From the NCBI GenBank assembly GCA_902766135.1, contig CACXCK010000119.1, positions 1 through 20,570 of the forward strand: DNA of 20,570 nt, read 5' to 3'. The notes beneath the pieces are model-generated. The model searched no databases. It was not told the DNA's origin and saw only the letters and a program-made list of their open reading frames with translations. Shown here piece by piece: positions 6,724 to 14,434 of the stretch (the stretch's first letter is position 1; each line of letters starts with the position of its first letter). Source of the DNA: an uncultured Erysipelotrichaceae bacterium (GTDB taxonomy: Bacteria > Bacillota_I > Bacilli_A > RF39 > UBA660). The position numbers and the translations under genes are program-made.

Positions 6724-8041
6724 AACAAGTCTAATGGAAGCATTCAACTTAGAACGTAAAGAAAGAACTTACAAATCTATCTCGGATTATGAAATATTTG
6801 AAGATAAAGACTTATTAGATGAATTAAGAACCAAAATAATTGAAAATTTAATTGACAAAGAAATTCCTGAAGAATCAAGACTTCAAGAGTTTATTAATGA
6901 AGAAATAGATAAAACAATCGAAGGCTATGATTTAACTAATCTACAAAGAAATCATCTCTATACATTAATTGATAATGAAATAAGTGGCTACGGTCCTTTA
7001 ACTGAATTACTAGAAGATAAAAATATTTCGGAAATAATGGTTAATAGTCCTAAAGAAATATACATAGAAATTGATGGAGAACTAATTAAAGATGAAAGTG
7101 TTTCTTTTATTAATGATGAGCATATAATTAGAACTATTGAAAGAATGATTGGCCCTATGGGAAGAACAATCGATGCTTCAAACCCAATGGTCGACTCAAG
7201 ACTAAAAGATGGATCTAGAATAAATGCCATCATTCCTCCATTGTCTACTAAAGGCCCTGTTATTACAATCCGTAAATTTAAAAGGGAAATGACTAGTATC
7301 GACGATTTTATAAGGACTGGTTCAATGACCTCTGATATGGCAACGTTTTTAGACGCTGCTGTAAGAGGAAAGTGTAACATCATTGTCTGTGGTGGAACAG
7401 GTTCCGGTAAAACAACTCTTTTAAATATTTTGAGTGGGTTCATACCATCTGAAGAACGTATTATAACCATTGAAGATGCAGCTGAATTACAACTAAAAAA
7501 AGAACACGTAATTACTCTTGAAACAAGAGTAACAAATTATGATGATGAAGGGGAAGTAAGTATTCGCGACTTAGTAATTAATGCCCTTCGTATGCGCCCT
7601 GATAGAATAATTGTGGGGGAAGTTCGTGGTAAAGAAGCATTTGATATGTTGCAAGCAATGAATACAGGACATGACGGTTCTCTTACAACTCTTCACGCAA
7701 ATAGCCCTAAAGATGCTTTAAACAGGTTAGAAACAATGGTTCTAATGAGTGGTATAGAAATACCTATAAGTGCAATAAGAGAGTATATAACAAGTGCAAT
7801 TGACTTAGTTGTCAATATTGAACGTATGAGTGATGGAAAAAGGAAAATAACCTCAATCGCCGAACTAGAAAACCTAGATAACGGCGAAATAATCCTTAAA
7901 GAAATATTTACCTTTCGTCAAAAAGGCTTAACTGAGAAGGGTGAAGTAGATGGCGAATACAAAATGAATAAACAAAAGCCAAAAGTCTTCCAAAAAATTC
8001 ATGCCCGTGGTATTAGCGAAATAGATAATATGTTCAAATAA
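6716..8041 (+). CDS. tadA: TadA/CpaF secretion ATPase
   Basis: A 441-residue hexameric motor ATPase of the type II/IV secretion superfamily, CpaF branch, expected to drive assembly and possibly retraction of Tad pili. Visible features are an N-terminal helical domain, the 'SEIMVNSPKEIYIEIDGEL' beta-rich domain, Walker A GGTGSGKTT at 226-234, an Asp-box segment around 'TIEDAAELQL', the Walker B region RPDRIIVGEVRG (D296, E302), and the His box TTLHANSP (H327). Length and motif spacing are typical. The start overlaps the cpaE stop by eight bases (ATGAATAA), with AGGTGA at 6705-6710. TadB and TadC follow, as in canonical tad loci. Confidence 0.96.
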   Translation: MNKTSLMEAFNLERKERTYKSISDYEIFEDKDLLDELRTKIIENLIDKEIPEESRLQEFINEEIDKTIEGYDLTNLQRNHLYTLIDNEISGYGPLTELLEDKNISEIMVNSPKEIYIEIDGELIKDESVSFINDEHIIRTIERMIGPMGRTIDASNPMVDSRLKDGSRINAIIPPLSTKGPVITIRKFKREMTSIDDFIRTGSMTSDMATFLDAAVRGKCNIIVCGGTGSGKTTLLNILSGFIPSEERIITIEDAAELQLKKEHVITLETRVTNYDDEGEVSIRDLVINALRMRPDRIIVGEVRGKEAFDMLQAMNTGHDGSLTTLHANSPKDALNRLETMVLMSGIEIPISAIREYITSAIDLVVNIERMSDGKRKITSIAELENLDNGEIILKEIFTFRQKGLTEKGEVDGEYKMNKQKPKVFQKIHARGISEIDNMFK

Positions 8042-8059
8042 AGAAAGGAGGAAACTTAT

Positions 8060-9067
8060 ATGCCAAATATCTTTGTCTTAAAAAACATCTTAACAATTAT
8101 TTCAATTATAATTGGCTTCTACATAGTTCTTTTTATCGTAAAACAAAAAAGAACTGTGAACCTTGAAAAAAAATTTAACCAATTTGCTTTATCAAGTAGA
8201 AAAGATTATGACGAAGCATATCTTGACATATTAGGTAAATCTTTAGTTCACTATATTCACAAATTTAGTAACCTCCTATCTAAAAGTGAAGTTCTAAAAA
8301 AATATAGTAAAAAATATGAAAAGTATATAAAAATAGAAGATCAAGAAAAATACTCAACAATGGACTTTATAACAATTAAATTCCTTTTTGGCCTCCTAAT
8401 GGTAATCTTATATTTGATATCTAGTATTTTTGAATTATCCAAAGTTCAATTTCCTATTGTTCTAATCATGTTTGTTTTTGGCTTCTTTATTCTCGACATG
8501 TTTTTATATGTAGATTATAAAGCTAAACGTAAAAGAATAGAAGAAGACCTCTTACAAGCTATTATGATGATGAATAATAACTTTAAATCAGGCCGTAATA
8601 TTATGCAAGCAATTGAAATTGTTGCTAATGAATTAGAAGGTCCAATAAGTGATGAGTTTAAAAAAATATATATGGATATGACTTATGGCTTAAGCTTAGA
8701 AGTAGTATTTGATCGTTTCTACCACCGCGTTAAAATAGAGGATGCAAACTACATAACTAGCTCCTTAACTCTTTTAAATAAAACTGGTGGCAATATCGTT
8801 AAAGTGTTTGATACTATTGAAAAAAACTTCTTTAACAAAAAAAGATTAAGAGAAGAAATGCAAAGCTTAACATCGCAAAGCGTATTTGTTTTTAGACTAT
8901 TATGTATTATGCCTTTTATCTTTATTACAAGTATCTACATATTAAATCCCAACTATTTTAGTCCGTTATTTACGACTTCGGTAGGCCGCATATTACTATT
9001 ATTAATTATTAGCTTATATTCCTTATATGTAATAATTATTAAAAAGTTACTGGAGGTGAAGCTATAA
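8060..9067 (+). CDS. tadB: TadB-like pilus platform membrane protein
   Basis: A 335-residue inner-membrane platform protein. It has an N-terminal helix (about 8-27), a soluble segment, a helix pair (about 104-123 and 131-151), a cytoplasmic T2SF/GspF domain (about 160-275, with 'ALxxGRN...AI..VANELEGPI'-type core residues visible as SGRNIMQAIEIVANELEGP) and C-terminal helices. In Tad systems TadB and TadC form the platform on which TadA acts. It has one of the strongest ribosome binding sites in the window (AAGGAGG, 8045-8051). Its stop shares TAATG with tadC. Confidence 0.9.
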   Translation: MPNIFVLKNILTIISIIIGFYIVLFIVKQKRTVNLEKKFNQFALSSRKDYDEAYLDILGKSLVHYIHKFSNLLSKSEVLKKYSKKYEKYIKIEDQEKYSTMDFITIKFLFGLLMVILYLISSIFELSKVQFPIVLIMFVFGFFILDMFLYVDYKAKRKRIEEDLLQAIMMMNNNFKSGRNIMQAIEIVANELEGPISDEFKKIYMDMTYGLSLEVVFDRFYHRVKIEDANYITSSLTLLNKTGGNIVKVFDTIEKNFFNKKRLREEMQSLTSQSVFVFRLLCIMPFIFITSIYILNPNYFSPLFTTSVGRILLLLIISLYSLYVIIIKKLLEVKL

Positions 9068-9768
9068 TGAAAAAGCAAAGTGTTGTCTATAGAATATATC
9101 CTCATAGAACAATCGAAAGAATAGACAAAAAAATCAAACTTCTAGGCCCAAAATATAAATATAACGTCATAACGTTTTTAAACTTCCGTTCTATTATGAC
9201 CATCTTAGTCTTTATTATATGTACTATTTGGGTTCATAACGGCTACTTATATGGGCCAATCGTAGCCACTATATTCTATATTATGAGTGAAACAATACTT
9301 CTAGATATGCCGATCAAAAAAAGAACTAGGAAACTCGAAAAAGAAGCTATCTTCTTCTTTGAAGTCCTTTCCCTTGCTCTTGAAAGTGGCAGAAACTTAA
9401 CTTCTGCTTTAACAATGACTACCAAAAATATTAATTCTGAACTATCAATGGAATTTTCTTCATCATTAGACGAATTAAAACGAGGCCGAAGCTTTGCTGA
9501 AGCTCTAAGTCACTTAAAAGAAAGAATTCCAAGCGATCACATAAACAATATTATTTTTAATCTTGTTGAAGCTTCAACATTCGGTAATAACATTGAAGTA
9601 TCGCTTAATAATCAACTAGATTTTCTTCGCGATAAAGAATTACTAGAAATCAAAAGTGAAATTGGTAAATTGCCAACTAAAATAAGCATTATATCAGTAA
9701 TATTTTTCATTCCAATTATTCTACTAGTAATACTATCTCCAGTTATAATTAATTTTATAACGAAATAG
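9067..9768 (+). CDS. tadC: TadC-like pilus platform membrane protein
   Basis: A 233-residue partner of TadB. Helices at about 43-80 precede a T2SF domain (about 93-205: FFEVLSLALESGRNLTSAL, RGRSFAEAL, and the DHINNIIFNLVEASTFGNNI segment). A C-terminal membrane helix runs at about 207-231. It is shorter than many TadC proteins (about 300) because the N-terminal region is compact. GGAGGTGA (9052-9059) lies before ATG 9067, which overlaps the tadB stop by one base. Assignment to TadC rather than TadB rests on order and size. Confidence 0.88.
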   Translation: MKKQSVVYRIYPHRTIERIDKKIKLLGPKYKYNVITFLNFRSIMTILVFIICTIWVHNGYLYGPIVATIFYIMSETILLDMPIKKRTRKLEKEAIFFFEVLSLALESGRNLTSALTMTTKNINSELSMEFSSSLDELKRGRSFAEALSHLKERIPSDHINNIIFNLVEASTFGNNIEVSLNNQLDFLRDKELLEIKSEIGKLPTKISIISVIFFIPIILLVILSPVIINFITK

Positions 9769-9780
9769 AAAGGAAAGACT

Positions 9781-10347
9781 ATGAATAAGAAAAAAGGTTT
9801 TATTTTTGTTGAAACAATCATCGTAACAGCTATTCTTTTAGCATCTTTAATGGTAATTTATTCATTATTTACCTCAAGTTATAGCCAAGAAAATAAAAAG
9901 ATAAAGTATGATGATGCATCTAAAATATATCAAGTATATTACTTAAAAAGATTTTTTCAGGCTTTTAACTTAGAAGAAATAAAAGCAAGAGACATCAATT
10001 CTAATCTGTTCTTTAACGTCAATTGCGTTGGTGATGCCATGACCTCTAATGACCGAAGCATGTGTGATGCAATGCTAGCTAATCTTCATGTAAAACAGAT
10101 TCTTATTACAACCCATAATTTAGATAGTATTCTAAGTAACTGTGATCCCGAAAGTGGAGTGAGCCCTTCTGCCAAAGCAAGTATTATATGTGCTAATAAT
10201 TCCCTTTTAAATTATATGAAGTCCCTAGATGTTGATAATACTTCATCATACTTTTTTATAGTTGAATTTGCCGAAACAGAAGATGGCGAAAAATGTGAAG
10301 AAAATGATCCGTGTTTTACCTCATACGCCTATGTTCCTGTAGATTAA
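9781..10347 (+). CDS. Prepilin-like protein with six cysteines
   Basis: A 188-residue minor pilin or adhesin candidate. The N-terminus MNKKKG|FIFVETIIVTAILLASL resembles the class IVa/type II N-methylation motif (cleavage after G6, mature F1, E5 = E11) more than the GQALVE class of the other pilins in this operon. A helix runs to about residue 30. The soluble part carries six cysteines (C82, C95, C121, C137, C172, C178), enough for three disulphides, and ends in 'YAYVPVD'. I see no named adhesin domain. It is last in the operon, 12 bases after tadC, with AAAGGAAAG before the ATG, and is followed by a terminator. Size and position would fit a tip or minor subunit (inference). Confidence 0.75.
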   Translation: MNKKKGFIFVETIIVTAILLASLMVIYSLFTSSYSQENKKIKYDDASKIYQVYYLKRFFQAFNLEEIKARDINSNLFFNVNCVGDAMTSNDRSMCDAMLANLHVKQILITTHNLDSILSNCDPESGVSPSAKASIICANNSLLNYMKSLDVDNTSSYFFIVEFAETEDGEKCEENDPCFTSYAYVPVD

Positions 10348-10352
10348 TTAAG

Positions 10353-10376
10353 AGATAACTTTGCGTTATCTTTTTT
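10353..10376 (+). terminator. Intrinsic terminator of the Tad operon
   Basis: AGATAAC (10353-10359), a five-base loop, GTTATCT (10365-10371), then a T run to 10376. It lies six bases after the stop of the six-cysteine pseudopilin. The stem is short and AT-rich. Confidence 0.75.
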
Positions 10377-10419
10377 AATTATTATTAGATTATTTATTAT
10401 TTCCTTTTATTTATTCGTG

Positions 10420-10428
10420 TGATAAACT
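10420..10428 (+). promoter_or_regulatory. Possible extended -10 element for the ruvA unit
   Basis: TG-A-TAAACT (10420-10428) sits about 20 bases before ruvA in the AT-rich gap after the Tad terminator. It matches the TG-A-TAnnnT pattern of other promoters in the window but has no clear -35. AGGATGTG precedes ATG 10449. Confidence 0.35.
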
Positions 10429-10448
10429 ATTCATGAGGATGTGATAAA

Positions 10449-11003
10449 ATGTATCATTATATGAAAGGAATTGTTACGCTTCAAGCTGCTAATTATATTG
10501 TCTTGGAGGTAAATAACATAGGTTATAGTATTTTTGTTTCCAATCCTTTTCAATTTGAATTAAATAAAGAAAGCAAAGTCTATTTATATAACCATATTCG
10601 TGAAGATGAAAATTGTTTATATGGTTTTAAAACAGAAGAAGAAAAAGAATTGTTTTTAAGACTACTTGGTGTAAAAGGAGTAGGACCTAAACTAATAATG
10701 CCTATGCTAGCAACAGGTTCAGTAAATGGCATAATAGATGCAATTGATAGAGAAAACATATTATATCTAAAGAAATTTCCTAAAGTTGGTGAGAAGGTTG
10801 CTAGACAAATAATCCTTGATTTAAAAGGCAAATTAACTTCTCTAGGCGATACCCCATCAATAGGTGGCTTTGATGAATTAGTAAGTGTTTTAGAAAGTCT
10901 TGGTTACAAAACCCAAGACATCAAAAAAATTCTACCGAATATTGATGGAACATTAGAAATTGAATCACAAGTAAAAGAGGCACTAAAATTATTACTTAAA
11001 TAG
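10449..11003 (+). CDS. ruvA: Holliday junction DNA helicase subunit RuvA
   Basis: RuvA binds four-way junctions and loads the RuvB motor for branch migration. The 184 residues show the N-terminal OB-fold (MYHYMKGIVTL..., IGYSIFVS, YLYNHIREDENCLYGF), two helix-hairpin-helix motifs (GVKGVGPKLI near 74-83 and FPKVGEKVARQII near 110-122), a short linker, and the C-terminal RuvB-contact domain (FDELVSVLESLGY). It is slightly shorter than the usual 190-205 residues. The start MYHYMKG is typical. An unrecognised gene begins nine bases after the stop and separates it from ruvB. Confidence 0.96.
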   Translation: MYHYMKGIVTLQAANYIVLEVNNIGYSIFVSNPFQFELNKESKVYLYNHIREDENCLYGFKTEEEKELFLRLLGVKGVGPKLIMPMLATGSVNGIIDAIDRENILYLKKFPKVGEKVARQIILDLKGKLTSLGDTPSIGGFDELVSVLESLGYKTQDIKKILPNIDGTLEIESQVKEALKLLLK

Positions 11004-11012
11004 GGAGGCATT

Positions 11013-11567
11013 ATGTTACTAAAAAAAGATCGACTAACATCACCACTTATCTTAACTGATCAAAGAGGTCAAGAACTAGAGATGACTATAAAACCATTCT
11101 TTAGATTAGTATGGAAAATTAAAGCTAATGCTTCTAAGGCTTCTATCTTTTATATTTCTAGAAGTGATGAAGTATACTACCTTTTTCATAAGTATTACCA
11201 AGATCTAAAAGAAGGATTAATATACCTACCATATGAAGATAGTGAAAAAGAATGGAAACGAGTTAGTCTTGCCAATCAAAAAGAAAAAGAACTTGGCATA
11301 AGAATGAATGTCATAAGAGAAAACTGCGTTCATTTTATTAGTGAAAGCCCTGATAATAGCGATTGGCTAACTTTAACGGAAAATCAAAATGGTATTTACA
11401 TAATAATAAATGGTCCCCATAACAAACCATTTTATGAGGTTGAATTTAAAGGAGATTATTCGAAGTATAATAACCTAAACACACCATTATTTCGTTTATA
11501 CACAAGTTTAAATAGCTACACATATGGCTTAGAAAAAACTTTAGAAAGGAAGAAAGAAAATGGATAA
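11013..11567 (+). CDS. Hypothetical protein between ruvA and ruvB
   Basis: I do not recognise this 184-residue protein. It has no signal peptide, membrane helix or P-loop. It is charged, with many aromatic residues ('KPFFRLVWKIKAN', 'YYLFHKYYQDLKEGLIYLPY') and looks like a soluble, beta-rich cytoplasmic protein. It is probably a real gene: it has a strong GGGAGG site (11003-11008), is tightly placed after ruvA, overlaps ruvB by eight bases (ATGGATAA) and shares the local codon style. Its place inside ruvAB suggests co-expression with junction-processing genes, but that does not establish a function. Confidence 0.78.
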   Translation: MLLKKDRLTSPLILTDQRGQELEMTIKPFFRLVWKIKANASKASIFYISRSDEVYYLFHKYYQDLKEGLIYLPYEDSEKEWKRVSLANQKEKELGIRMNVIRENCVHFISESPDNSDWLTLTENQNGIYIIINGPHNKPFYEVEFKGDYSKYNNLNTPLFRLYTSLNSYTYGLEKTLERKKENG

Positions 11568-12567
11568 TGAAAGATTACTAGATGCTGAAGAATTAGAAAG
11601 TGACAACTTTGAAGCTAGTATTAGACCTCAAAGTTTAAAAGAATATGTAGGTCAAGAAGAAATAACATCTAATCTAAAGGTTTTTATTGAGGCTGCCAAA
11701 ATTAGAAAAGAATCATTAGACCACGTATTATTATATGGCCCTCCTGGTCTTGGTAAAACAACTCTTGCTCACATTATCGCCAATGAACTAGGCGTAAATA
11801 TTAAAACCGCTAGTGGCCCTTCCATTGAGAAAAGTGGTGACTTAGCCGCCATTCTCTCAACCCTTGAACCAGGCGATGTCCTATTTATTGATGAAATCCA
11901 TCGTATGCCAAGGTACATAGAAGAGATTCTTTATCCCGCAATGGAAGATTTTGAGCTTGACTTAGTTCTAAATAGCGATGGTAAAAGTAGAAATATAAAA
12001 ATTGATTTACCACCATTTACTTTAGTCGGAGCAACAACTAGAGCAGGGGATATTACAAGCCCATTACGTGATCGCTTCGGGATTGTTTCTAAACTTTCAT
12101 ATTATTCTGAGGATGAATTAGAAAAAATTGTTATGAGGACAAGCCGTGTCCTTGAAATGCCAATTTCTTCTGATGCAGCAAGACTAATAGCCCAAAGATG
12201 TCGTAAGACCCCAAGAATTGCTAACCGCTTATTCAAAAGAGTAAGAGATTTTGCCCTTGTTTATGGTTATGAAAGTATTAACTATGATCTTGCTAGCGAT
12301 TCCCTAAAAAGACTACATGTTGATGAATATGGTCTTGACAACATTGATATCGAGTATTTAAATAGTTTAATCACCAAGTTTAATGGTGGACCAGTAGGCG
12401 TTGAAACCATTGCTACAAGTATTGGTGAAGAACCTTCTACGCTTGAAGATGTCGTTGAGCCTTTCCTTTTACAAGAAGGATTTATAAAAAGGACCCAACG
12501 TGGTCGAGTAGCATGTGAAAAATCATATGAACATTTAAAAATCAATCACTATAACACATTATTTTAA
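11560..12567 (+). CDS. ruvB: Holliday junction branch migration ATPase RuvB
   Basis: A 335-residue AAA+ motor that forms hexameric rings around DNA and drives branch migration with RuvA. Visible are the N-terminal 'IRPQSLKEYVGQ' element, Walker A GPPGLGKTT at 60-68, Walker B DEIH at 111-114, the sensor I region GATTRAGD (157-164), the arginine-finger segment LRDRFG (169-174), and a C-terminal winged helix (GGPVGVETIATSIGEE...EPFLLQEGFIKRTQRGR). Length is typical. Its start lies inside the end of the preceding hypothetical gene, with AAAGGAAG upstream. Confidence 0.98.
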   Translation: MDNERLLDAEELESDNFEASIRPQSLKEYVGQEEITSNLKVFIEAAKIRKESLDHVLLYGPPGLGKTTLAHIIANELGVNIKTASGPSIEKSGDLAAILSTLEPGDVLFIDEIHRMPRYIEEILYPAMEDFELDLVLNSDGKSRNIKIDLPPFTLVGATTRAGDITSPLRDRFGIVSKLSYYSEDELEKIVMRTSRVLEMPISSDAARLIAQRCRKTPRIANRLFKRVRDFALVYGYESINYDLASDSLKRLHVDEYGLDNIDIEYLNSLITKFNGGPVGVETIATSIGEEPSTLEDVVEPFLLQEGFIKRTQRGRVACEKSYEHLKINHYNTLF

Positions 12568-12576
12568 GGAGAATAT

Positions 12577-13158
12577 ATGCAAAGAATAATTATTATTGAA
12601 GGACCTCAAGGATGTGGTAAAACCACACTTTCAAATTTCTTAAGAGAGAATATTCCAAGTTCCAATCTCTATCGCTTGTCAGGTCAAAAATCAAAAACAA
12701 ATGAAGGTAAGATATTAAGCATTAAAATGTACAATGCTCTTTTAAAGTACATGGCTGAGATGGAAAGCATTCCGATGGATCTAATCTTTGATAGAACCTT
12801 CTTCACTGAATATGTATATGCGTCTTTAGGTTATAAAGAATATCCATTCGAAGAAGAATACCAAATCTATCTTGAAAGACTTCTTAAGCTTAATTATGAA
12901 ATATATTATTTTAATTTATATTTAAACGAAACAGATACATATCAAAAAAGACTAGAAAGAGAACATCATATGTATCAAGCTTTCAGTGTCAAAAATAGTC
13001 TTGATCAGCAAGCAAAATATCAAAGTATTTCTGATGACTTAAAGAAAACAAGAATACACGTAACAGACTTATGCATGGATGATTTCTCACTTGCTTATGA
13101 GAATGTTTGTCGAACACTAAAAATAGAAAGAAAAAAGTATGAAAACAGAAGATTATAA
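12577..13158 (+). CDS. P-loop kinase, thymidylate/deoxynucleoside kinase-like
   Basis: A 193-residue P-loop protein with GPQGCGKTT at 9-17 and a 'FDRTFFTEYVYA' segment at 71-82 that resembles the DRxxxS/T substrate-site motif of thymidylate and deoxynucleoside kinases. A later 'RLEREHHMY' stretch could be the lid. It is likely a small-molecule (nucleotide or nucleoside) kinase, but the substrate cannot be read from sequence, and it is not canonical Tmk (no 'FEGxEGxGKTT' N-terminus). AAGGAG overlaps the ruvB stop and lies nine bases before the ATG. It overlaps queA by 20 bases. Confidence 0.75.
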   Translation: MQRIIIIEGPQGCGKTTLSNFLRENIPSSNLYRLSGQKSKTNEGKILSIKMYNALLKYMAEMESIPMDLIFDRTFFTEYVYASLGYKEYPFEEEYQIYLERLLKLNYEIYYFNLYLNETDTYQKRLEREHHMYQAFSVKNSLDQQAKYQSISDDLKKTRIHVTDLCMDDFSLAYENVCRTLKIERKKYENRRL

Positions 13159-14170
13159 TTATGAATTGCCAGAAGAACTAATTGCTCAAACACCACTAAA
13201 AAAAAGGAGTGATTCTAGACTATTAGTCCTAGACCGAGATACTGGTAATATAACCCACGAACAATTTAAAAACATTATTAATTATTTAGATGAAAATGAT
13301 GTCCTAGTAATAAATGATACTAAAGTAATCCCTGCTCGTTTAATAGGCTCTAAAGAAGAGACTAATGCTATTATTGAATTACTTTTATTAAAAGATTTAG
13401 GCAATGATGAATGGGAATGTTTATCTAGACCATATAAAAGATTACATGTAGGCACGATTGTCAATTTTGGGGATGAATTATCAAGCGAAGTAATAGCTCT
13501 AAAAGGCGAGGGAATAGTAAAAGTTAAGCTTCATTATAAAGGCATACTTTTAGAAATTTTAGACCGTCTAGGATCTATGCCATTACCTCCATACATTCAC
13601 GAACGCTTAGAACAGAAGGATCGCTACAACACAGTATATGCTAAAGTAAACGGTTCTGCTGCCGCTCCAACTGCGGGACTACACTTTACTAAAGAACTAT
13701 TAAATGAAATAGAGAAGAAAGGTATAAAAATTGTAAACGTAACTTTACATGTTGGTCTAGGAACATTTAGACCAGTTGAAACAGATGATATTACAAAACA
13801 TCACATGCATACAGAATATTATGAAATGAGCGAGTCGACTGCCAAAGTTTTAAATGATGCCAAAAAAGAACATAGACATATAATAGCCGTTGGCACAACC
13901 TCAACAAGAGTTTTAGAAACAGTAATGCAAAAATACAATACCTTTAAAGAATGCCATGGTTACACAGATATTTTTATCTATCCAGGTTATGAATTTAAAG
14001 CCATCGATTCTCTAATAACAAATTTTCATTTACCAAAAAGCACATTAGTCATGCTAGTTAGTGCACTAGCTGGTAAAGAGAGTATTCTAAATGCATATCA
14101 TGAAGCCGTGAAAGAAAAATATCGTTTCTTTTCCTTCGGCGATTCCATGTTTATAAGAAAGAATAAATAA
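13139..14170 (+). CDS. queA: S-adenosylmethionine:tRNA ribosyltransferase-isomerase
   Basis: QueA adds a ribosyl-derived group from SAM to 7-aminomethyl-7-deazaguanine in tRNA, giving epoxyqueuosine. The 343 residues carry the family signatures: YELPEELIAQTP at the N-terminus, NDTKVIPARL at 59-68, AAPTAGLHFT at 175-184, HVGLGTFRPV, TTSTRVLE and TNFHLPKSTLVMLVSALAG near the C-terminus. Length is normal. It overlaps the kinase gene by 20 bases with only a weak purine-rich site upstream, so translation may depend on coupling. Tgt, the preceding step in the pathway, is encoded just downstream at 14521 beyond a small convergent gene. Confidence 0.97.
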   Translation: MKTEDYNYELPEELIAQTPLKKRSDSRLLVLDRDTGNITHEQFKNIINYLDENDVLVINDTKVIPARLIGSKEETNAIIELLLLKDLGNDEWECLSRPYKRLHVGTIVNFGDELSSEVIALKGEGIVKVKLHYKGILLEILDRLGSMPLPPYIHERLEQKDRYNTVYAKVNGSAAAPTAGLHFTKELLNEIEKKGIKIVNVTLHVGLGTFRPVETDDITKHHMHTEYYEMSESTAKVLNDAKKEHRHIIAVGTTSTRVLETVMQKYNTFKECHGYTDIFIYPGYEFKAIDSLITNFHLPKSTLVMLVSALAGKESILNAYHEAVKEKYRFFSFGDSMFIRKNK

Positions 14171-14177
14171 TAAAACA

Positions 14178-14204
14178 AAAACCACGGATAACATCCGTGG
14201 TTTT
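14178..14204. terminator. Bidirectional intrinsic terminator between queA and a convergent small gene
   Basis: Perfect 12-bp stem AAAACCACGGAT (14178-14189) with ATCCGTGGTTTT (14193-14204) and a three-base loop. A-rich sequence on the left and T-rich sequence on the right allow use in both directions. It is seven bases after the queA stop and 14 bases beyond the minus-strand stop at 14219. Confidence 0.9.
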
Positions 14205-14218
14205 AATTAAGAAAACAA

Positions 14219-14401
14219 TTATAAAACAACAACTTTGCCGTTTTTCTTATCTTCTTCTCTTTGTCTTCTTTCTTTTTCAGCTTGTAGAGCTAATTTTTGT
14301 TTAATTAGTTCAACTGTTTTGTAATCTCCTCTTTGTACTGCTTTAATAAAAGCATACTTTTCTTCAGTTGTTTGTCTCATATCTGGTGTAACTGCAAACA
14401 T
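14219..14401 (-). CDS. Small charged hypothetical protein
   Basis: A 60-residue protein I do not recognise. Residues 1-12 (MFAVTPDMRQTT) precede an amphipathic, strongly charged helix or coiled coil through about residue 54 (EKYAFIKAVQRGDYKTVELIKQ, then KERRQREEDKK), ending GKVVVL. It has no membrane segment. It is almost certainly expressed: AGGGGGAA sits just before the ATG, a near-consensus promoter (TTGACA-17-TAGAAT) lies upstream, and a strong terminator lies downstream. The promoter strength suggests an abundant small protein. It is convergent with queA and divergent from tgt. Confidence 0.78.
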   Translation of the reverse strand: MFAVTPDMRQTTEEKYAFIKAVQRGDYKTVELIKQKLALQAEKERRQREEDKKNGKVVVL

Positions 14402-14434
14402 CTATAATTCCCCCTTTACAAATTACAGGTGTAT

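Noticed and set aside
6988..7470. 160-codon minus-strand open frame inside tadA
   Set aside because: It is antisense to the most conserved part of the TadA ATPase (Walker A region) and its translation shows no recognisable domain; an open frame there is a by-product of the coding strand.
11013..11567. Treating the gene between ruvA and ruvB as a ruvA fragment or RuvC
   Set aside because: RuvA is complete with its C-terminal domain, and this protein has no helix-hairpin-helix motif or RNase H-like acidic motif pattern of RuvC.
12282..12545. Minus-strand open frame inside the ruvB 3' end
   Set aside because: It overlaps the conserved winged-helix region of RuvB and has no independent signals.
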